From: JAAYJT01 sp037445555
GTDB lineage: Bacteria > Bacteroidota > Bacteroidia > Bacteroidales > JAAYJT01
NCBI GenBank assembly: GCA_037445555.1
Contig: JBBIKG010000025.1
Coordinates: forward strand, 1-37,422
DNA: 37,422 bases
Direction of reading: 5' to 3'
This document shows positions 7,715 through 15,964 of the stretch, in pieces (position 1 is the first letter of the stretch; the number at the start of each line of letters is the position of its first letter). The notes under the pieces were generated by a model that had not been told where the DNA came from, did no database searches, and saw only the letters and a program-made list of their open reading frames with translations. The position numbers were made by a program, and so were the translations under genes.

Positions 7715-8899
7715 ATGGAACCAACCACGGGCAATCAACGGCGAACCATTGCGCATATGGATCTGGACACATTTTTCGTGTCGGTTGAGCGGCTGCATAA
7801 CAGCCGGCTTAATGGCCTCCCGGTAGTAGTGGGGGGGCTATCAGACAGAGGAGTGGTGGCCGGATGCAGCTACGAAGCCCGACACTATGGTATACATTCG
7901 GCTATGCCCGTAAAGATGGCACGTATGCTCTGTCCCAACGCCGTGTTCATACGGGGCGATATGGAAACTTACACGCGCTACTCTCGTATGGTTACCGACA
8001 TCATTGCCGAAAAAGCCCCTCTTTTTGAAAAAGCTTCCATCGACGAGCACTATCTCGACATCAGCGGCATGGATAGGTTCTGGGGCTCGCTGAAATGGAC
8101 ACATGAGCTGCGCGAAGCCATTATACGTCACACCGGATTGCCCATATCGGTCGGGCTATCGGTAAACAAAACTGTGTCGAAGATAGCCACCGGTTTTGCC
8201 AAGCCCAACGGTGAGCTTCAGGTGCAGACCCCACAGGTGCAACCGTTTCTCGATCCGTTATCCATCAGCAAAATACCCATGATAGGACAACAAACCTACC
8301 ACCTGCTTCGCTCCATGGGCATTGCCAGCATTTATACGTTGCGCAGTATGCCTGTCGAGATGCTTGAGCGCGTGCTAGGGAAAAACGGCATTGTGATATG
8401 GCAAAAAGCCAACGGCATCGACAACACACCGGTTGAGCCTTACTCTGAACGCAAATCCATCAGCACCGAAACCACTTTTGAAACAGATACCACGGATGTG
8501 CAGATGCTCAACGACCTGCTCACCGGAATGACCGAAAAAATTGCCTTCCAGCTTCGCAAAAAACAAAAACTCACCTCCTGTGTAACGGTAAAGGTACGCT
8601 ACTCCAACTTCGACACACATACCGTGCAGCAGCGCATACCTTACACAGCCCTCGACCATGTGTTGCTGCCGGTGGTAAAAAAGCTGTTTTCACGCGTATA
8701 CCAACGACGGATGCTCATACGGCTCATCGGCGTGAAGTTCAGCCACCTGGTATCGGGGCAGCACCAGATAAACCTTTTTGACGACACCCCCGAGATGGTT
8801 AGTCTTTACCAGGCCCTTGACCGCATCCGTATCAAGTATGGGCGTCAGGCCGTGCGCAGGGCGTCGGGAATGATACAGGTAACCCATGAAGATGAATAA
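7715..8899 (+). CDS. Y-family DNA polymerase (DinB/Pol IV-like)
   Basis: A 394-residue translesion polymerase. The palm carries HMDLDTFFVSVE (Asp16; steric-gate Phe21) and the second catalytic motif SIDEHYLD (Asp110-Glu111). YEARHYGIHSAMP at ~53-65 is the DinB finger motif. The thumb helix-hairpin-helix region follows (ISKIPMIGQQTYHLL), then a little-finger domain. QINLF at 351-355 is a beta-clamp-binding motif near the C-terminus. With all acidic residues intact it should be an active bypass polymerase, unlike ImuB. It is first in an operon with a DnaE-type polymerase 50 bp downstream and is divergent from an XRE/S24 repressor, which together imply induced mutagenic repair. His112, where E. 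coli DinB has Ala, is a minor variation. Confidence 0.93.
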   Translation: MEPTTGNQRRTIAHMDLDTFFVSVERLHNSRLNGLPVVVGGLSDRGVVAGCSYEARHYGIHSAMPVKMARMLCPNAVFIRGDMETYTRYSRMVTDIIAEKAPLFEKASIDEHYLDISGMDRFWGSLKWTHELREAIIRHTGLPISVGLSVNKTVSKIATGFAKPNGELQVQTPQVQPFLDPLSISKIPMIGQQTYHLLRSMGIASIYTLRSMPVEMLERVLGKNGIVIWQKANGIDNTPVEPYSERKSISTETTFETDTTDVQMLNDLLTGMTEKIAFQLRKKQKLTSCVTVKVRYSNFDTHTVQQRIPYTALDHVLLPVVKKLFSRVYQRRMLIRLIGVKFSHLVSGQHQINLFDDTPEMVSLYQALDRIRIKYGRQAVRRASGMIQVTHEDE

Positions 8900-8949
8900 A
8901 TGCCATAAACGAGTTAAACAGCCCAAAAACACCAGTAGTTAAACACATA

Positions 8950-11901
8950 ATGATTTTTACTGCACATAGCTATTACAGCCTTCGTTATGGCACCATGACG
9001 GTGGAAGAAGTGGTGGCCGAAGCCAAAGCCTGTGGCATTGACACGCTTGCCCTTACAGACGTCAGCAATACTTCGGCAATGACGGATTTTGTACGCGAGT
9101 GCCGCGAGCAGGCAATCCGCCCTATTGCAGGGGTAGCCTGCCATAATGATGATGGCCTGAAGTATGTGCTGCTGGCACGCGACAACACAGGATTCGGCGA
9201 GATAAACAGTTTTTTGAGTGATATAAACATCAATGGTCTGCCCCTCCCCTTTCCTGCACAGGAATTTCAGCATGCGCTTGTGCTTTACCCCATGAATGCC
9301 CTGCCCAGAAACCACCGTCTGCTTCAGGGCGAGTATATCGCCGTCAGACATCATGAGCTGAACAAGCTTGTAACTTCATCATGGCGTCATTTTCCCGACA
9401 GGCTTGTGGCCTGGCATAATGCCTCTTTTGCCGGCGCCCATGGATTTGACCTGCACCGCCACCTGAGAGCCATTGATAACAACTGTTTGCTCAGCAAACT
9501 GCCGCCCGAACAGCTGGCCCACACCTCGGAAGTGTTTATATCGGGCACTGAGGCCGAATACCGTTTTAGCCACTACCCCGATATGGTTCGGAATGCAAGA
9601 AAACTATCCCGTATGTGTGAGCTGGAGTTTGATTTTCGAATCGTAAAAAATAAGAAAACATTTACCGGCCACCGGTACGACGACCGCATACTGCTCGAAA
9701 AGCTGGCTATGGATGGGTTGGAATACCGCTATGGTTCGCAAAACAAGGAAGCCCTGCGCCGGTTAAGGCATGAGCTGGAGATCATCGACAAACTTGGTTT
9801 CTCGGCCTACTTTCTCATCACCTGGGACATTATCCGCTACAGCATGTCGCGGGGGTTTTACCACGTGGGGCGCGGCAGCGGCGCCAACAGTATCGTGGCC
9901 TATTGCCTGCGCATCACCGATGTGGACCCCATTGCCCTTGATCTGTATTTCGAACGGTTTATCAACCCGTTGCGCACCTCGCCGCCCGATTTCGATATCG
10001 ATTATTCGTGGAAAGAACGCGACCAAGTGCTTGATTATATCTTCAAGCGCTACGGTCATAAGCATACTGCTCTGCTGGGCGCCATGTCAACGTTCAAAGG
10101 CAAATCCATCCTTCGCGAGCTCGGCAAGGTGTATGGATTGCCCAAAAGCGAGATCGATGACTTGGTTGAAAGCCGCCACAACCCGAAAATGGAAGGCAGG
10201 CTCATTAAAAAGATCATGGATGTGGGAACCCGCATGGTTGACTTCCCTAACATACGCAGCATCCATGCCGGTGGGGTGCTGATATCCGAAGAGCCAATTA
10301 CCTCCTACACCGCCCTCGACATGCCCCCCAAAGCCTTCCCCACCACTCAGTGGGATATGTATGTGGCCGAAGCCATAGGTTTCGAAAAACTCGACATACT
10401 CAGCCAGCGTGGTCTCGGCCACATCGATGAGTGTGCACGGCTGGTGAGCCGCACACGTGGCATTGCCGTCGACGTGCACAAAGTGGATGAATTTATGAAA
10501 GACCTGCAGGTGAAGTACCAGCTCCGCACCGGCGAAACCATCGGCTGTTTCTATATCGAAAGCCCGGCCATGCGCGGGCTGCTGAAAAAGCTTCGCTGCG
10601 ATGACTACCGTACGCTGGTGGCGGCAAGCTCCATCATCAGGCCGGGCGTGGCGCGGTCGGGTATGATGAAAGAATACATTTACCGTTTCCACCATCCAGA
10701 TGGTTTCGCCTATATCCACCCGGTGATGGAAGAGCAGCTCAGGGAAACGTTTGGAGTGATGGTGTACCAGGAAGATGTGCTCAAGGTGTGCCACCATTTT
10801 GCCGGGCTCGACCTGGCCGATGCGGATATCCTTCGCCGTGCCATGAGCGGAAAGTACCGATCAAAAAAGGAGTTTGAGCGTATAAGAAATCGTTTTTTTG
10901 ACAACTGCCAGCAGCGCGGCCACCCCGATGCTGTCGTCTGTGAAGTATGGCGACAGATTGAATCATTTGCCGGGTATTCTTTCTCAAAAGCGCACTCGGC
11001 CAGCTATGCCGTGGAGAGCTTCCAGAGCCTTTACCTTAAAGCACACTTTCCGAATGAGTTTCATGTGGCGGTCATCAACAACTTCGGGGGTTTTTATCAG
11101 ACATGGGTCTATTTTAATGAAGCAAAACGCTGCGGCGCCCGCATTGAGCTTCCGTGTGTGAACCGTGGGAGCTACAAAACCTCGCTCACAGGCGATACCA
11201 TTTACGCCGGTTTTATTCATGTTCAGAACCTGGAAACCCGCATCGCACAGGAAATTGAAACGGAGCGCACCCGCAACGGCCCTTATGCTGACCTGAATGA
11301 TTTTGCCGACAGGGTTGCCCTACCCCACGAGCAGTTGCTGCTCCTGATCCGCATAGGTGCTCTCAGGTTTTCCGGAAAAAGCAAACAGCAACTATTGTGG
11401 GAGTCCTATATCGCAAGCTCGGGCGAGGCTCCTGCTATGATTCAAAAAAACCTTTTTAACGAGAAAGCAAAAACATTTACCCTTCCGCAGCTTGAACACA
11501 GCCGCCTCGAAGACGCCTATGACGAGATAGAACTCCTTGGCTTTCCGGTTACGTTGAGTTATTTTGATATGATGGATCATACCAACGCCCACCTGCCTGA
11601 GACAGGAGCTGCAGAGATGAAGAATCATATTGGCAGGCGGTTACAGATGGCCGGAAGCTTGGTATGCATAAAATACGTAAGCACGATAAAGAAAGAGATT
11701 ATGCACTTCGGGACATTTTTCGACCGCAACGGGTTATTTTTTGACACAGTGCATTTTCCGCCCGTGGCCAAAAAATTTCCATTCAGAGGAAGCGGCATAT
11801 ACCTGATTACCGGGCAGGTAACCGAAGAGTTTGGCTTTACAAGTTTACAGGTTGATAGAATGGAAAAACTCCCCTTCAAAAAAGACCCCCGCTTTGTTTG
11901 A
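8950..11901 (+). CDS. DNA polymerase III alpha subunit (DnaE-type, short, cassette-associated)
   Basis: A 983-residue C-family polymerase, shorter than the ~1160 residues of replicative DnaE. The N-terminal PHP domain (TAHSYYSLRYGT...) reads LALTDVSN where metal-binding PHP domains have a His after TD, so it is probably inactive as a nuclease. The palm is intact: GRGSGANSIV, then PPDFDID (Asp347, Asp349) and the third carboxylate in FEKLDIL (Asp482). AKAHSASYA and an OB-fold (FGTFFDRNGLFFDT...) follow, and QKNLF at 832-836 is a clamp-binding motif. It lies 50 bp after the Y-family gene. Its length and context match the DnaE2-like partner of mutagenesis cassettes rather than the housekeeping replicase, though the latter cannot be excluded from this window alone. 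Confidence 0.9.
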   Translation: MIFTAHSYYSLRYGTMTVEEVVAEAKACGIDTLALTDVSNTSAMTDFVRECREQAIRPIAGVACHNDDGLKYVLLARDNTGFGEINSFLSDININGLPLPFPAQEFQHALVLYPMNALPRNHRLLQGEYIAVRHHELNKLVTSSWRHFPDRLVAWHNASFAGAHGFDLHRHLRAIDNNCLLSKLPPEQLAHTSEVFISGTEAEYRFSHYPDMVRNARKLSRMCELEFDFRIVKNKKTFTGHRYDDRILLEKLAMDGLEYRYGSQNKEALRRLRHELEIIDKLGFSAYFLITWDIIRYSMSRGFYHVGRGSGANSIVAYCLRITDVDPIALDLYFERFINPLRTSPPDFDIDYSWKERDQVLDYIFKRYGHKHTALLGAMSTFKGKSILRELGKVYGLPKSEIDDLVESRHNPKMEGRLIKKIMDVGTRMVDFPNIRSIHAGGVLISEEPITSYTALDMPPKAFPTTQWDMYVAEAIGFEKLDILSQRGLGHIDECARLVSRTRGIAVDVHKVDEFMKDLQVKYQLRTGETIGCFYIESPAMRGLLKKLRCDDYRTLVAASSIIRPGVARSGMMKEYIYRFHHPDGFAYIHPVMEEQLRETFGVMVYQEDVLKVCHHFAGLDLADADILRRAMSGKYRSKKEFERIRNRFFDNCQQRGHPDAVVCEVWRQIESFAGYSFSKAHSASYAVESFQSLYLKAHFPNEFHVAVINNFGGFYQTWVYFNEAKRCGARIELPCVNRGSYKTSLTGDTIYAGFIHVQNLETRIAQEIETERTRNGPYADLNDFADRVALPHEQLLLLIRIGALRFSGKSKQQLLWESYIASSGEAPAMIQKNLFNEKAKTFTLPQLEHSRLEDAYDEIELLGFPVTLSYFDMMDHTNAHLPETGAAEMKNHIGRRLQMAGSLVCIKYVSTIKKEIMHFGTFFDRNGLFFDTVHFPPVAKKFPFRGSGIYLITGQVTEEFGFTSLQVDRMEKLPFKKDPRFV

Positions 11902-11925
11902 CCGGGCCGGAAGAAACCAGCCCGG
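11902..11925 (+). terminator. GC-rich hairpin directly after dnaE
   Basis: CCGGGCCGG (11902-11910) pairs with CCAGCCCGG (11917-11925) with one mismatch around the loop AAGAAA, starting one base after the stop codon. There is no T-run, so it may be a weak terminator or a 3'-end stabilising structure. Confidence 0.45.
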
Positions 11926-12236
11926 GCTCGGATGAGACTCAGGAGGGGCCTTACAATCTTAAGATGTCACCTGTATAATCATCTTAGCGCTATGAAAGCA
12001 AGTACAATGCATTCCTAAAGTTCTACCATTATATACAAGTGAATAGGTAGTGTATCCGGCCGGTCAAGTCATGATGATTGCACAGTTACTTAGGAGGCAG
12101 CTGTCTGAGGGCTACAGTAGTTGGGAAAAATCGTAATTTACTGATTATTTAATCACTAGACGATATCATATCTTTTTTTCATTATTTCCGTTACAATTTC
12201 AAATCTATTCGTCAATATATGTATCAATTTTGAATA
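11926..12236. other. Non-coding stretch with one inverted repeat
   Basis: I see no gene here. TAAGATG (11960-11966) and CATCTTA (11980-11986) form a 7-bp inverted repeat with a 13-nt loop; it has no T-run and no obvious role. A -7-like CAATTTTG at 12225-12232 lies too close to the ATG at 12237 to be a normal promoter. Confidence 0.4.
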
Positions 12237-13538
12237 ATGGGGAATCTACATTTTGTCTCAGTATTGCCTTTTCTGATGCTGCTGCTGCTTATCGCAATTA
12301 TGCCCTTAATCAACCCCAGATTATGGAGCAATGTATTTGTGCAACTGGCTGTTAGTGTCACCCTTTCCGTCCCGGTTATTATCATGCTTGCCACTGCCGG
12401 ACACGTCGATCTGGTATATGAGCATATCCTGTTTGATTATATCCCGTTTATTATACTGCTTGGCAGCCTTTTTATCATTTCGGGCGGCATATACATATCC
12501 TCAAGGGTATCAGGCAAGCCAACCACGAATCTGTACTTCATGATCACAGGCTCTATTCTGGCTTCGCTCATTGGCACCACCGGTGCATCGATGCTGTTGA
12601 TTAGGCCGCTGATACGATCAAATGAAGGCCGTAGGCACCAGGTACATATTTATGTGTTTTTTATCGCTATCGTAGCCAATACCGGAGGACTTCTTACCCC
12701 GCTGGGCGACCCTGCTCTTTTCATCATATACTTGAAAGGCATTCCCTTTGAATGGTTTCTGAAGCTTTGGCCTCAATGGCTGTTTGTAAATACCCTGTTG
12801 CTGGCCATGTTTTACTTTTTTGACAATCACTATTATAAAAGACAGCATTCGCGTCCTTCGTCGCATAGTGAATATGACGGAGGAATCAGGCTTAGAATCA
12901 GGGGTTCGTTAAATTTTCTGTGGATGGTTGGCGTAGTAGCGGCAGTGGCAATGATTAACGAAAAGAATTTTCCGGTGCTTGAAGAAAAACCTTTTCTTCG
13001 CTTCAGCCGCGAAGCGGTAATCATTCTGATGGCAACATTTTCAATGGTATCGTCAAACAAACGAAATCTACAACGCAACGCATTTTCGTGGGGTCCTATT
13101 CTCGAAGTTGCAGCCCTTTTTCTAGGTATATTCATTACAATGATTCCCGCCTTGCTCCTGCTTGAAGAAAATGCAGCGCATATTAAAATGACCAGCCCCA
13201 CTGCATTTTATTTTGCCACAGGATTTCTGAGCAGCGTTCTTGATAATACTCCAACTGCGGCTGTGTTTCACTCCTTATCGCGCGATTTGGTCAGCCAAGG
13301 TATTATTGTGCCAGCAAGCCTGGTGAAAGACACCCCAGAGCACCTGCTGCGTGCGATTTCACTAGGCGCTGTATTTTTCGGATCGATGACATACATTGGA
13401 AATGGGCCAAATTTTATGGTAAAGTCAATCGCTGAAAATCACAAAATCAAGATGCCTGGGTTCTTTAAGTATATCATTTCTTATTCTCTGATAATTTTTC
13501 TGCCGGTATTTGTAATCGTGTACTTTGTATTTGTGTAA
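12237..13538 (+). CDS. Sodium:proton antiporter, NhaD/CitMHS-like
   Basis: A 433-residue inner-membrane protein with about 11-12 hydrophobic segments. It carries features of the NhaD-like branch of the ion-transporter superfamily (CitMHS_2 type): GTTGASMLLIRPLIR near 122-136, NTGGLLTPLGDPALF near 156-170, LDNTPTAAVF near 336-345, and a late MTYIGNGPNFMVKSIAE. These paired Asn/Asp/Gly-rich breaks form the ion-binding centre in this superfamily. It would exchange cytoplasmic Na+ for H+. It stands alone, with gaps of 335 and 235 bp on either side and no clear promoter. Citrate or other carboxylate transport is a less likely alternative. It fits the Na+ theme of the Mrp operon further along. Confidence 0.85.
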   Translation: MGNLHFVSVLPFLMLLLLIAIMPLINPRLWSNVFVQLAVSVTLSVPVIIMLATAGHVDLVYEHILFDYIPFIILLGSLFIISGGIYISSRVSGKPTTNLYFMITGSILASLIGTTGASMLLIRPLIRSNEGRRHQVHIYVFFIAIVANTGGLLTPLGDPALFIIYLKGIPFEWFLKLWPQWLFVNTLLLAMFYFFDNHYYKRQHSRPSSHSEYDGGIRLRIRGSLNFLWMVGVVAAVAMINEKNFPVLEEKPFLRFSREAVIILMATFSMVSSNKRNLQRNAFSWGPILEVAALFLGIFITMIPALLLLEENAAHIKMTSPTAFYFATGFLSSVLDNTPTAAVFHSLSRDLVSQGIIVPASLVKDTPEHLLRAISLGAVFFGSMTYIGNGPNFMVKSIAENHKIKMPGFFKYIISYSLIIFLPVFVIVYFVFV

Positions 13539-13773
13539 AAGCAACTCAAATGTTGTACTGATCACTGGTAAAATACAGACACAGTCTCAATGCTGTAGTC
13601 ATGGCGGTTAGCTGTTTATCCTTTGTTCTTTAATCCAGATTGAAATTTGAAAGTATTACCGGATGCTATTATGAATAAAAACAATACATAAGTCTCCCGA
13701 TTCAGCATTTACTACTATTTTCGCCATCTGATCATTAGGTCAGGGTTGCTACAGTGATAATCTAACCCATACA

Positions 13774-14472
13774 ATGGTATTGATCGACATACGACAGATA
13801 AGTAAAATTTACTCGCTCGGAAAAGTGGAGGTAAAGGCACTTAGCGACGTTTCATTCACGATGAGGCAGGGTGAATTTCTGTCAATTGTTGGGAAATCCG
13901 GATCCGGCAAGTCGACCGTTCTTAATCTTATGGCCGGTCTGGACCGCGTGAGCAGTGGCACAATATTATTTGACCAGAGACCTCTGCACAGCCTGAACCG
14001 AAACGAAATGGCCCTTCACCGGCGCTTTTCCGTTGGAATGATTTTTCAGTCGTTCAATCTGATCGCACATCGCAATGCCATCGAAAACGTAGAGCTTGCA
14101 TTGATGTTTGGTGGAGCTGGCCGCCAGGAAAGGATTGCAAGGGCAAAGGAACTGATTGAGCAGGTTGGGTTAACGGATCGTATGAGACACAGACCTAACG
14201 AACTCTCAGGGGGCGAGACCCAACGCGTGGCCATCGCCAGGGCATTGGCCAACCGGCCGCGCGTGCTTTTGGCTGATGAACCTACCGGAAATCTTGACAG
14301 CGAAACATCAACTGAAATCATGGAGCTGCTTAAGCGGCTCAATACTCAACAAGGTCTATCGGTTGTACTTGTAACGCACGACCTGGAAACTGCCGAAAAT
14401 GTATCGGATAGTATTATTACCCTTAAGGATGGCAGGGTGGCAAGCTACAACACACGAAAGGAGATACCATGA
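13774..14472 (+). CDS. ABC transporter ATP-binding protein, MacB/LolD-like
   Basis: A 232-residue ATPase with every canonical motif: Walker A GKSGSGKST (40-48), Q-loop Gln93 in IFQSFNL, signature LSGGE (145-149), Walker B VLLADE (165-170), D-loop NLDSE and the H-loop His203 in VTHD. Its length and FQSFNLI motif place it with the MacB/LolD/FtsE type, which power FtsX-domain permeases rather than importers. It shares a 4-bp ATGA overlap with the permease gene downstream, so the two are translationally coupled and form one transporter. There is no membrane-fusion gene beside it, so the exporter may be of the LolD or simple MacB-like kind. The substrate is not indicated. Confidence 0.93.
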   Translation: MVLIDIRQISKIYSLGKVEVKALSDVSFTMRQGEFLSIVGKSGSGKSTVLNLMAGLDRVSSGTILFDQRPLHSLNRNEMALHRRFSVGMIFQSFNLIAHRNAIENVELALMFGGAGRQERIARAKELIEQVGLTDRMRHRPNELSGGETQRVAIARALANRPRVLLADEPTGNLDSETSTEIMELLKRLNTQQGLSVVLVTHDLETAENVSDSIITLKDGRVASYNTRKEIP

Positions 14473-15893
14473 AACTTACCGAGATGATTCTTCTCGGCTT
14501 TGCCAATCTGACACGCACCCGGCTGCGCACTTTCCTGACTGTGCTTGGGGTTGTCATCGGCATCGGCGCACTTACGTCCATGGTTTCCTTTGGCTCTGGA
14601 ATGCAGAAACGAATTTTTGATTCAGTGGCAGCCAACGATCTTTTCACAAGTATGACCGTCACTCCAAAGAAACCAGCTTCGGATGATTTCAGGCCTGAGG
14701 ACATTGCCCAGGCAGTGGATGCGATAAAAAACGAGAGCCATCCACTCACCGACAGCATCCTGATGCAGATACGTAACCTGGAAGGGGTTGATATTGCGTA
14801 TCCTCAGGTTGAAATACCGATACGGGTGAAACTTGGAGAAGACTCAGCCACTCTCACCGCAAGTGCACTTCCTTCGGCTATGCACAAGTACAAACCTTAC
14901 GACCAGCTTCTGGCTGGCACATTTTTTCAATCCGATTCCGCAGCATGCGTTGTCATTAGTGAAGAGGCGCTGTATCGCAGATTCAAAATCCGGCTAACCG
15001 GCAGCGACAGTAAATTATCTCATACAGATTCATTGAAGGGGGTTAGGCTGGCTAGTGCTGATACGCTGATCGGTAAACCAATTCGTTTGATTTCAATGTC
15101 AGTAAACACGGATCTGCTGGCTGCCAGCATGTTTCAAATACCGGGCGGCAGTCCCTCGCTTCCTTTCGTTGAATCGAGTATTGATCTGAACATCTGCGGT
15201 GTGCTGAAATCCGGGAACCAATTTGGCCCGAATATGGGAAACAGGGCCGGCCTGATCATTCCGCCCGCTACAGCGGAAAGAATTCCCAAGCTCGGGTTTA
15301 CGAATGTGTGGGATTTACTTAACCGAAAAAACCAACCCGGCACATATACATCAATTCAGGTTCGCACTATAGATATCAAGCACCATGACTTAGTTAAGAA
15401 GGAGCTGGAAGCGATGAATGTCGGTGTGTTCAGCATGTCAGATCAATTGCACGAGATTCGTAATGCATTTCTGATCATCAACTCTATTCTTGGAGCTATT
15501 GGTGCCATTGCTCTTATTGTAGCGGGCCTTGGCATAATCAACACCATGATTATGTCGATCATGGAACGCACCCGCGAGATTGGTATCATGAAATCGATAG
15601 GTGGCAGTGAACGCGAGATCAGGATGATCTTTTTTGTTGAAGCAGCAGTGATAGGGGTCATCGGGGCTATCGCTGGACTGGTACTCGGTTGGGTGGTAAC
15701 AAGAATTGCTGGAGCTGTCATGAATTTTCAGCTTGCCAAACAAGGGGTCGGTAATGTTGACCTGTTCTACTTCCCCTGGTGGCTCATATTAGGGGCCATT
15801 GTTTTCTCGGTTCTTGTCAGCCTGGCTGCCGGCCTTTATCCGGCTGTCAGGGCATCACGCATCGATCCGGTTAAGGCACTTCGACACGACTAA
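14469..15893 (+). CDS. ABC transporter permease, MacB/FtsX-like
   Basis: A 474-residue inner-membrane permease. One membrane segment near the N-terminus (TRLRTFLTVLGVVIGIGALT) is followed by a ~260-residue periplasmic domain (MacB_PCD type). A three-segment FtsX domain comes last (IINSILGAIGAIALIVAGLGIINTM; AAVIGVIGAIAGLVLGWVVT; WWLILGAIVFSVLVSLAAGL), with the typical MERTREIGIMKSIGGSEREI loop and the ending YPAVRASRIDPVKALRHD. This is the MacB-type topology used for mechanotransmission across the periplasm. It overlaps the ATPase gene by 4 bp. A ~20-30-residue Ser/Asp-rich insertion (KLSHTDSLKGVRLASADT) in the periplasmic domain is a little unusual. The substrate is unknown. Confidence 0.92.
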   Translation: MKLTEMILLGFANLTRTRLRTFLTVLGVVIGIGALTSMVSFGSGMQKRIFDSVAANDLFTSMTVTPKKPASDDFRPEDIAQAVDAIKNESHPLTDSILMQIRNLEGVDIAYPQVEIPIRVKLGEDSATLTASALPSAMHKYKPYDQLLAGTFFQSDSAACVVISEEALYRRFKIRLTGSDSKLSHTDSLKGVRLASADTLIGKPIRLISMSVNTDLLAASMFQIPGGSPSLPFVESSIDLNICGVLKSGNQFGPNMGNRAGLIIPPATAERIPKLGFTNVWDLLNRKNQPGTYTSIQVRTIDIKHHDLVKKELEAMNVGVFSMSDQLHEIRNAFLIINSILGAIGAIALIVAGLGIINTMIMSIMERTREIGIMKSIGGSEREIRMIFFVEAAVIGVIGAIAGLVLGWVVTRIAGAVMNFQLAKQGVGNVDLFYFPWWLILGAIVFSVLVSLAAGLYPAVRASRIDPVKALRHD

Positions 15894-15964
15894 AGAGTAA
15901 AATCACAAGAGCAGATTTATAATTCAGGAAAACCATATGAAAGAAGCTTAAGCCTGGGTTCTGA

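Noticed and set aside
10087..10797. A 236-codon open frame on the minus strand inside dnaE
   Set aside because: It lies wholly antisense to a well-supported polymerase gene, is His-rich as expected from a shadow frame, and has no recognisable domain.
12225..12232. CAATTTTG as a promoter for the antiporter
   Set aside because: It differs from TAnnTTTG at the first base and lies only 4 bp before the ATG, leaving no room for a normal start site.
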